From an uncultured Prevotella sp. (GTDB taxonomy: Bacteria > Bacteroidota > Bacteroidia > Bacteroidales > Bacteroidaceae), in contig CALUGP010000001.1 in the NCBI GenBank assembly GCA_944320195.1, positions 62,001-126,000 of the forward strand: a stretch of 64,000 nt of DNA. The letters run 5' to 3'. The position numbers were made by a program, and so were the translations under genes. A model generated the notes under the pieces. It was given only the letters and a program-made list of their open reading frames with translations, ran no database searches and had not been told where the DNA came from. Below, one piece after another: positions 57,427 to 64,000 of the stretch. Position 1 is the stretch's first letter; the number at the start of each line of letters is the position of its first letter.

Positions 57427-60400
57427 ATGAAAAGGAAACTGCTAAGTATGTTAGTCCTGATGATGTTCGGCGTGCAGGCAATGTTTGCACAGTCTGACGT
57501 GACGGGACAAGTGGTGGACGAGAATTCGGAGCCACTCATTGGCGCGTCCGTTCAGATTAAGGGCACGCAAGTTGGAGCGCCTACAGACCTCGACGGTAAC
57601 TTCAAGTTCAAGGCTGAGGTAGGACAGACGCTCGTCGTATCTTATCTCGGATATGAGACAAAAGAGGTCAAGGTGCCAGAGTCTCGCAAGCTGCGCATCA
57701 TCATGGAAAGCGATGCCAACCAGCTCGACGGTGTCGTTGTGGTAGGTGTCTTGATGAAGAAGAGCGACCTTACCGGCTCTGTTTCTCACGTTGACGGCGA
57801 AGTCTTGACCGAAAAACCGGTGACAAACATCAACGAAGCCTTGCAGGGACGTGTGGCCGGACTTAATATCACAAGAGGTATCAGCCCGAGTGACGACTCT
57901 TCAATCAAGGTGCGTGGTACCAACACCATCAACTCCGGCTCAACTCCTATCTATGTTGTCGACGGTCTCGTAATGGACAACCAGTTCGGTTTCTACAACT
58001 CAATCAACGTAAACGATGTTGAGTCTATCGAGGTGTTGAAGGACGCTTCAGCCACGGCTCTTTACGGTTCACGCGGTGCCAACGGTGTGATCGTCATCAC
58101 AACTAAGAAAGGTAAGAAGGGCGAAGGCAAGGTCAGCTATGACGGATGGGTGACATTCTCCACTATGGGACACCGCCCGGAGACTATGAATGCTCAAGAC
58201 TTGTTCGAGCTGCGCGCCGAGGCCTACGCCAACGGATACGCTTACAACAACCCTAACGCTACCGATGCAGAGAAGCAGGCTTACTGGGACGATGTGATAA
58301 TGGGCTCAAACACAGTGTTCTCTGACGAGGAGTTCGCAGGCTATCGCAGCGGAAAGAGCTATGACTGGCTCGACCAGGTAGTTAAGACCGGCATCCAGCA
58401 TAACCACAGCGTAAGTTTCTCTAAAGGCTCTGACAATTCAAATGTTTATATAAGCCTCGGTTATACGGGACTTGACGGAGCTCTCGAAGGAACCGAGCAG
58501 GACAAATATTACGGACGTGTCAATGCCGAGGCTAACATCAAGCCATGGTTAAAGGTGGGTACAAACACATCTTATACATACGTAAAAGACAAGATGACAG
58601 ACAGCTCGGTCTTCAATATTGCCCAGTCGATAGGTAACCCGTTGATTGACTATGCTCCTTATAAGGATGACGCGACGCGCCACAATGCGGAATACCTGAC
58701 TACTTATTACCGTGTACACTCAGGTGAGACGAACAACAACTTCAACCCCTTCAACTCGTTGGATATACAGACAGACCGTGAGCGTTACGCCTTTACGACC
58801 TCAAACTATATCAACATCAACCCGATAAAGGGGCTCAACATCCGTTCTACTCTTGCCCTTAACCGCACAGAGCAGACATGGAACCAGTTTGTACCTACGG
58901 GCATCCAGCAGTCAATCCGTTATTACGGAGGCTTCAACTATGCCACCCAGCAGCGCTTCAGCAACACTCAGTGGCAGTGGGACAACACCGTAAGTTATGA
59001 CACTCAGATTGCAGAGAAGCACAATCTTAACGCTTTCTTCGGTACTTCAGCCTCACGTTATTCGTACAAGGTGCTCAAAGCCGGAGGTAAGAATTTCCCT
59101 GGCAACGAGCTTGGATACAACGTTTTGCAGTCTTCTGCAGACCGTGAGACACGCGAAATAGAGTCTGACTGGCAGACAAGTTCGCTGATGTCATACGTGG
59201 GACGTATCAACTATAACTACGATTACCGCTATTTCTTCACGTTCACAGGCCGTTATGACGGTTCTTCAAAGTTCGCCAAGGGACACCGTTGGGGCTTCAT
59301 GCCTTCATTCTCTGTGGCATGGGATATGACTAACGAGGAGTTCTTCCCGCGCAATTCGTTCCTTTCACGCTTGAAGATACGCGCCGGTTATGGAGTTGTT
59401 GGTAACCAGAACATCAGTAACTACATGTATGCCACTCTCTACACGCCGCAGCAGAGCAACGGCGAGGCATTCTACGGAACTGACGGACGCCGCGGAACAC
59501 CGGCTCTGACATGGGAGAAGCAGAAGCAGACCAACATCGGTCTTGACCTCGGTTTCTTCGACAACAGGCTGTATATGTCGATGGACTTGTTCTTCATAAC
59601 GAACTCAAACCTTCTCATGAGCCACTCTCTGCCCACAACTTCAGGTTATACTTCAACGACAGAGAATATCGGAGAGCTGGAGAACAAGGGCTTCGAGCTT
59701 ACCATCGGTGCCACTCCGATACGCACGAAAGACTTTGAATGGAACATCAACGCCAACCTCTCGCTCGACCGCAACAAGGTCACCAAGCTTTACGGAGGCG
59801 TGGATTACATCCTGAACGGTCTTGAGCGTACAGGCAACATCTTCATTGGCGAGTCACTGAGCAACATCTACACTTACAAGGCTGGCGGCATTGCAAACGA
59901 GGACAACCGCGAGTTGTGGGAGAACATTGACTTCAACGGACGCACCGTAGGTCTTGGCGACCTCTTCGTTCTTGACATCAGCGGCCCCGACGGCAAGCCC
60001 GACGGCGTGGTAGACTCCAACGACCGTTATATTTACGGTAACCAAGACCCGAAGTTCTATGGAGGTTTCTCTACCGACTTCAGCTGGAAGGGACTTACAC
60101 TTAACGCCATCTTCAACTACTCAGTGGGCGGACACCGCATCAGCTCTTATTACGAGGGCCTTATCAGTTCTTACGGTGAAAGCATGGCTTCGCCTGATTT
60201 GCTCGACCGTTGGACTCCGGAGAACACTGACGCTTACCTGCCGCGCGTGATGGCCGGAACGTCTGGATACACCAAGTTCCAGGCCGGTGAGACTGACCGC
60301 TACATCCAGAATTCTTCTTACTTGCGTCTTGCCACACTCTCTTTGGCTTATAATCTGCCGAAGAACTGGATCAGCCGCATGCATCTGGAATCGCTGCGTG

Positions 60401-60522
60401 TGTACTTCTCTGCAAACAACTTGTTCACTCTGACAGATTATAAAGGCTACGACCCGGAAGTCGGCGACGGCAGTTACCCGACCACAAGGTCTTACACCAT
60501 CGGCCTCAACTTCAGCTTCTAA
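57427..60522 (+). CDS. SusC-like TonB-dependent outer-membrane transporter (PUL 2)
   Basis: This 1031-residue transporter has a signal peptide (about residues 1-21, ending AMFAQ). A carboxypeptidase-like domain begins VTGQVVDENSEPLIGASVQI. The plug carries the SusC motif EVLKDASATALYGSRGANGV (about 202-221), followed by ITTKKGKKGEGK. The beta-barrel ends in SYTIGLNFSF with a terminal Phe, as needed for BAM assembly. It imports oligosaccharides of unknown type. The partner susD follows after 39 bases. It is unrelated in detail to the first SusC (short N-terminus, different barrel), so another ligand is expected. Confidence 0.95.
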   Translation: MKRKLLSMLVLMMFGVQAMFAQSDVTGQVVDENSEPLIGASVQIKGTQVGAPTDLDGNFKFKAEVGQTLVVSYLGYETKEVKVPESRKLRIIMESDANQLDGVVVVGVLMKKSDLTGSVSHVDGEVLTEKPVTNINEALQGRVAGLNITRGISPSDDSSIKVRGTNTINSGSTPIYVVDGLVMDNQFGFYNSINVNDVESIEVLKDASATALYGSRGANGVIVITTKKGKKGEGKVSYDGWVTFSTMGHRPETMNAQDLFELRAEAYANGYAYNNPNATDAEKQAYWDDVIMGSNTVFSDEEFAGYRSGKSYDWLDQVVKTGIQHNHSVSFSKGSDNSNVYISLGYTGLDGALEGTEQDKYYGRVNAEANIKPWLKVGTNTSYTYVKDKMTDSSVFNIAQSIGNPLIDYAPYKDDATRHNAEYLTTYYRVHSGETNNNFNPFNSLDIQTDRERYAFTTSNYININPIKGLNIRSTLALNRTEQTWNQFVPTGIQQSIRYYGGFNYATQQRFSNTQWQWDNTVSYDTQIAEKHNLNAFFGTSASRYSYKVLKAGGKNFPGNELGYNVLQSSADRETREIESDWQTSSLMSYVGRINYNYDYRYFFTFTGRYDGSSKFAKGHRWGFMPSFSVAWDMTNEEFFPRNSFLSRLKIRAGYGVVGNQNISNYMYATLYTPQQSNGEAFYGTDGRRGTPALTWEKQKQTNIGLDLGFFDNRLYMSMDLFFITNSNLLMSHSLPTTSGYTSTTENIGELENKGFELTIGATPIRTKDFEWNINANLSLDRNKVTKLYGGVDYILNGLERTGNIFIGESLSNIYTYKAGGIANEDNRELWENIDFNGRTVGLGDLFVLDISGPDGKPDGVVDSNDRYIYGNQDPKFYGGFSTDFSWKGLTLNAIFNYSVGGHRISSYYEGLISSYGESMASPDLLDRWTPENTDAYLPRVMAGTSGYTKFQAGETDRYIQNSSYLRLATLSLAYNLPKNWISRMHLESLRVYFSANNLFTLTDYKGYDPEVGDGSYPTTRSYTIGLNFSF

Positions 60523-60561
60523 TAGTTTAATAACAAGGAACATTCTAAAAATTGAATAGCG

Positions 60562-62145
60562 ATGAAACTTAAAAATAAATTCATGGCACTGGGACTCTCT
60601 GTCCTTTCTGTCATGGCAGTGTCATCATGCTCCGACTTTCTTGACGAGGGACCGAAGACGGCTCTTACCGAGGAGGAGATTTATTCAGACACCACCAATA
60701 TAGAGTCTAACCTTACGAAACTGTACACAAACTGGAAGCAGTTGTTCAAAGACCGTTATCTTTGGGAATGCATGGTCGGCACGGACGAAATACAGTCAGG
60801 CGCTTATCAGGCTCTTAAGGAGGGCAACGGACTGCGCGGCGCACTCGACATGTACAATGCGTTGCTTACTTCTGAACTTTCGTATGTAGAGGAACAGTGG
60901 ACTATGCGCTGGCCTTCGATAGGCGAGGCTGCAAAGGTGATTAACGCCATCGGCGGCGGCGACCTTGACGGCGACACCCATTTGGGCAATCTTTTCGGTG
61001 AGGCAAGCTTCATTCGTGGTTGTCTTACCATGGAAGCGGCCATGCTTTGGGGCGAGGTTCCAATCATTGACATTGCCCGCACAAGCGAGCTTGGCTACGC
61101 ACGCCAGCCTCTTAAGGACGTTTGGACATTCATAATCAACGATCTTGAGAACGCCGCCAAGTATTGCCCGGCTACTAACGCCTATCAGCGTGCCACTCTT
61201 TATGCCGCAAACATGATGTTGGGCTATGCCTACATGTCTGCTCCCGAGGAGACTGGTTTGCGTGACTTCAACAAGGCTGCCGACGCATTGGAGATTGTGG
61301 TGAACGGCCCGTTCGAGCTTGTGCCTTACTATGATCTGTGGGATTTCAACATAACCAACTCTGCAGAGTCAATCTTCGAGTGGCAGTTCAATCCCTATAC
61401 TGACCAGAATCAGGTGCAGTTCCAGATCGGTTCGCGTGCCGTCGCAGCTCTTCCTGAGGCCGACCACATCTACTTTGCCGGCTATGACCACGCAGTTCCT
61501 TCTGCCTGGGCATACAGCGACATTGCCGATGGAGGCATCTGGGAAGACGGCGACGTGCGCAAGGAGGAGTCAATGCGTTACGACTTCACTTACAACGGAC
61601 AGGTTCCCAATCTTGAGAGCATATCATGGGAGCAGCTGGGTGACGACCACGACGAATTGCTGCCGCACATTAAGAAGTATGAGGACTACCGCACAGACGA
61701 ATACTCTGGCTACGGAATCAACAACATGTGGTACTCAGGCAAGAACATGCCTTACATGCGTCTGGCCAACGCCATACTGCTTTACGCCGAGTGTCTGAAC
61801 GAGATTGGCCGCACGGCGGAGGCTGTAAGGCAGGTCAACATCGTGCGCAACCGCGCATGGGACTTCTCTTTGCCGGCAGACAAGGCATGGAGCGAGGGAA
61901 TGAGCCAGAGCCAGTTCCGCGAGGAGATAATGACCGAGCGTGTGCGTGAGCTCTTCGGCGAGCGTTGGCGCAAGTTCGACCTGATACGTACCAACAAGTT
62001 CCTCGAGCTTGTGAAGGAGCGCAACAAGTGGGCTAAACGTTCAGGCACGATACAGCAGTACAACATCGTTTGGCCTATACCTCTGACTGAAATCAACCAG
62101 AACGAGGACATCTCTGAGGAAGACCAGAACGAGGGCTACAGGTAG
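60562..62145 (+). CDS. SusD-like surface glycan-binding lipoprotein (PUL 2)
   Basis: This 527-residue lipoprotein has a type II signal peptide with the lipidated Cys at residue 23 (MAVSSCSDFLDEGPKTALTE). Helical SusD features include GEASFIRGCLTMEAAMLWGE (about residues 151-170). The C-terminal SusD_RagB signature contains MPYMRLANAILLYAECLNEI (about 396-415) and ELFGERWRKFDLIRTNKFLE (about 470-489). The length is typical. It works with the adjacent SusC to capture glycan at the cell surface. Confidence 0.95.
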   Translation: MKLKNKFMALGLSVLSVMAVSSCSDFLDEGPKTALTEEEIYSDTTNIESNLTKLYTNWKQLFKDRYLWECMVGTDEIQSGAYQALKEGNGLRGALDMYNALLTSELSYVEEQWTMRWPSIGEAAKVINAIGGGDLDGDTHLGNLFGEASFIRGCLTMEAAMLWGEVPIIDIARTSELGYARQPLKDVWTFIINDLENAAKYCPATNAYQRATLYAANMMLGYAYMSAPEETGLRDFNKAADALEIVVNGPFELVPYYDLWDFNITNSAESIFEWQFNPYTDQNQVQFQIGSRAVAALPEADHIYFAGYDHAVPSAWAYSDIADGGIWEDGDVRKEESMRYDFTYNGQVPNLESISWEQLGDDHDELLPHIKKYEDYRTDEYSGYGINNMWYSGKNMPYMRLANAILLYAECLNEIGRTAEAVRQVNIVRNRAWDFSLPADKAWSEGMSQSQFREEIMTERVRELFGERWRKFDLIRTNKFLELVKERNKWAKRSGTIQQYNIVWPIPLTEINQNEDISEEDQNEGYR

Positions 62146-62165
62146 TCAGTAATTGCCTGAAATGT

Positions 62166-62250
62166 GAAAGACGGCCTTTCGCCGTGCAAAAGGCCGTCTT
62201 TCGCATTATAAAAGGCCGTCTTTTGGCCTCTAAAAGGCGGCCTTTTGCAA
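62166..62250. repeat. 22-bp-period array, locus 8, with terminator-like hairpin
   Basis: Core units start at 62168 (AAGACGGCC), 62190 (AAGGCCGTC), 62212 (AAGGCCGTC) and 62234 (AAGGCGGCC), all 22 bases apart. The first two form a perfect 14-bp stem (62166-62179 with 62189-62202). It lies 21 bases after the susD stop, in the 341-base gap 62146-62486. Confidence 0.85.
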
Positions 62251-62360
62251 AACACTGTGTTGCAGCAACTTATAAAGAAAGCTGCATGACGGTTGCCAAC
62301 CATGTCGCTGACTTGCAGAAATACAAGTTTTCATAGATTATAGTGTTTGGTTTTTACATG

Positions 62361-62368
62361 TATTTTTG
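62361..62368 (+). promoter_or_regulatory. -7 box upstream of the GH-D enzyme gene
   Basis: TATTTTTG fits TAnnTTTG, about 120 bases before the start codon. A 12-base palindrome, CCGCACGTGCGG, lies in the leader near 62423-62434. Confidence 0.45.
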
Positions 62369-62486
62369 AGTTGGTGTCGAGGCGGAAAGTACGCCGGTTT
62401 CATGCCAAAGGGTCATGGAATGCCGCACGTGCGGTCCGCCTCGATTTGCTTTCTCTTCTATGAATGACAAAATTTTAATACGTTTT

Positions 62487-64000
62487 ATGACAATAAGAAA
62501 ACTCCTGGCTTCGGCCGCAATGATGGCATGCCCCTTGCTCGTTTCAGCCCAGTATGACATCAACGACGGCCGGTGGCAGATAACATTCGACCAGTCCTCA
62601 AAAACGCTGACTTACACTCAAGACGGTGTCGCGCTGATAAAGAAAGCCTATGTGGCTGTGCACAATCCGGACGAGCAGCAGCTCAAGTCGACCGATTACA
62701 CTGACGTGACGCTCACCGAGGAGGCTGTCAACGACGAGTTCGGCGCAGGAACGAAGTACACCTATACCTACTCAGGACTGGCAGGCAAGGACAACATCGA
62801 GCAGTCGATATACATCTACCCCGACAGGGGATACATCTTGGTGGACGCTACGCTCGTGGCCAACGGCGCGACAACCAAGACAAATTACATCGCTCCGATA
62901 GTTTCCGACCTGTCTTCGACCACATTTTTGCCTTCAGGCGGACGGAACTACATCTACATAATGCCGCACGACAACGACAACTGGGTGAGCTACAACGCAC
63001 AGCAGTGGAGCACCGGCCAGCCAGCAACATCGTGTGAAGTGTCTGCGGCCTACGACGTGACGAGCCGCAACGGACTTGTGGTTGGTTCGATAGAACACGA
63101 CAATTGGAAGAGCGGTGTTACCATAACTCCCAATGGCAGCAACCGCATGCGCAAGATAGAGGTGGCGGCCGGCGTGGTCAATACGATGACCAATGATGTA
63201 AATCAGGAATACCCCGAACGTCCGTCGCTTTACAAGCACGGCTCAATCTCAGGCAAGCGTGTCAGCTCTCCGCGCTATTTCCTCGGTTTCTACGATGACT
63301 GGCGCACTGGTCTTGAAGACCTGGGTGATGCCACGGCAACGCTTTCGCCCAAGCTACCTTGGGACAAGGGTACTATCTTCGCATGGCAGAGCTGGGGCGG
63401 AATGGCTCAGTATGTGAACTATGCCGGTGCCGTCAATGTAGTCGATTTCTTCAAGCAGGAGATGGAACCGGCAGGCTTTCACAATGAGAACGGGGTATCT
63501 TACATGATACTCGACTCTTATTGGGACAACCTCTCGGAAGATGAGCTAAAGCGTTTTGTAAGCAAGTGCAACGCAAATGGCCAGATACCGGGTATTTACT
63601 TCTCGCCGTTCTCCTGCTGGTATGGTGAAGAGGATGCTGAGAAATACAACCCGTCAGACAAATATAGCGGCGGATGGCAAGGCGAATACACGTTTGCCGA
63701 CATGTCGCTGAGGGCGAACGGCAAGTTGCGCAAGATTGCTTCGATAGCCCTTGACCCCACTCATCCGGGTACGATAGAGTACATACGTCGCAAGTTTGAA
63801 CTGTTCAAGGCCTGGGGCTTTAAGTATATCAAGCTCGACTTCCTCAACAATGGCACGCTAGAGGCCGACAGCTATTATGACAAGAACGTTACCACCGGCA
63901 TGCAGGCCTATACTTACGGCATGAAGAAGATTCTTGAATTTGCCGACGGAATGTTTGTCGACCTTTCCATTGCGCCGGTATTTCCGGCCATGGGCCATGC
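62487..64000 (+). CDS. Clan GH-D (GH27/GH36-like) alpha-galactosidase-type enzyme, 3' end outside window
   Basis: The frame is open from the ATG at 62487 to the window edge (504 residues visible, no stop). It has a signal peptide (about residues 1-22, ending LLVSAQ), an N-terminal beta-sandwich domain (about 25-260) and then a TIM barrel. The barrel shows GTIFAWQSWGG, YMILDSYWDN and PGIYFSPFSCWY, then the putative nucleophile Asp in FKYIKLDFLNNG (near residue 452). The acid/base residue should lie further on, outside the window. Clan GH-D members release alpha-galactose or beta-L-arabinopyranose; which applies here is open. It is the first enzyme after susC/susD pair 2. Confidence 0.78.
   Translation, partial: MTIRKLLASAAMMACPLLVSAQYDINDGRWQITFDQSSKTLTYTQDGVALIKKAYVAVHNPDEQQLKSTDYTDVTLTEEAVNDEFGAGTKYTYTYSGLAGKDNIEQSIYIYPDRGYILVDATLVANGATTKTNYIAPIVSDLSSTTFLPSGGRNYIYIMPHDNDNWVSYNAQQWSTGQPATSCEVSAAYDVTSRNGLVVGSIEHDNWKSGVTITPNGSNRMRKIEVAAGVVNTMTNDVNQEYPERPSLYKHGSISGKRVSSPRYFLGFYDDWRTGLEDLGDATATLSPKLPWDKGTIFAWQSWGGMAQYVNYAGAVNVVDFFKQEMEPAGFHNENGVSYMILDSYWDNLSEDELKRFVSKCNANGQIPGIYFSPFSCWYGEEDAEKYNPSDKYSGGWQGEYTFADMSLRANGKLRKIASIALDPTHPGTIEYIRRKFELFKAWGFKYIKLDFLNNGTLEADSYYDKNVTTGMQAYTYGMKKILEFADGMFVDLSIAPVFPAMGH

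Overview
The window looks like chromosome of a Bacteroidales bacterium, most like Prevotella in the broad sense or a close relative. The evidence is two SusC/SusD pairs, a hybrid two-component sensor, DUF4491, TIGR02757, a fused NuoCD, and promoters of the Bacteroidetes type (TAnnTTTG -7 box). I see no tRNA, rRNA, CRISPR array, transposase or phage gene.

Layout. 0-9.2 kb: the tail of an MFS transporter, DUF4491, rlmH, three uronate-catabolism genes (uxuA, an SDR mannonate oxidoreductase, uxaB), a TIGR02757 protein, a phosphohexomutase and a BadF-type sugar kinase. 9.6-19.9 kb: a complete Bacteroidetes complex I operon, nuoA-B-CD-H-I-J-K-L-M-N, without nuoE, nuoF or nuoG. 20.3-21.2 kb: a convergent TrmH-family methyltransferase. 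21.2-42.3 kb: a polysaccharide utilisation locus (PUL) whose enzyme set points to type II arabinogalactan (arabinogalactan protein). It holds an HTCS regulator, GH2 beta-galactosidase, SusC/SusD, GH16, DUF2264/GH154-like, BNR_4 (GH145/PL25/PL42-like), GH105 and GH43_24-like exo-beta-1,3-galactanase. 42.7-50.3 kb: an S9 peptidase, a truncated GH115 alpha-glucuronidase remnant, a GH127 beta-L-arabinofuranosidase, an AraC regulator and a sugar/H+ symporter. 50.3-53.6 kb: a large cytoplasmic DUF5107-TPR protein. 54.3-64 kb: a divergent GH95, a second SusC/SusD pair and the start of a clan GH-D (alpha-galactosidase-like) enzyme that runs off the window.

How the genes fit together. The first PUL would bind and cut beta-1,3-galactan chains outside the cell and trim side chains in the periplasm. 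It should release galactose, uronic acids and perhaps unsaturated uronate. The uronate genes at 1.7-5.4 kb would feed glucuronate and galacturonate into the KDG pathway. GH127, the symporter and DUF5107-TPR suggest a pentose or side-chain sugar branch.

The most unusual feature is in the spaces between genes. At least eight intergenic regions carry short arrays with an exact 22-base period and a shared core (AAGGCCGT followed by a GCA about four bases later). The arrays are degenerate and often contain very good inverted repeats, including a 31-bp perfect one at 37102-37164. Between the beta-galactosidase and susC the same 22-base unit is built into a three-copy higher-order cassette, each copy led by a 27-bp perfect inverted repeat. 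I do not know a named repeat family that matches this.
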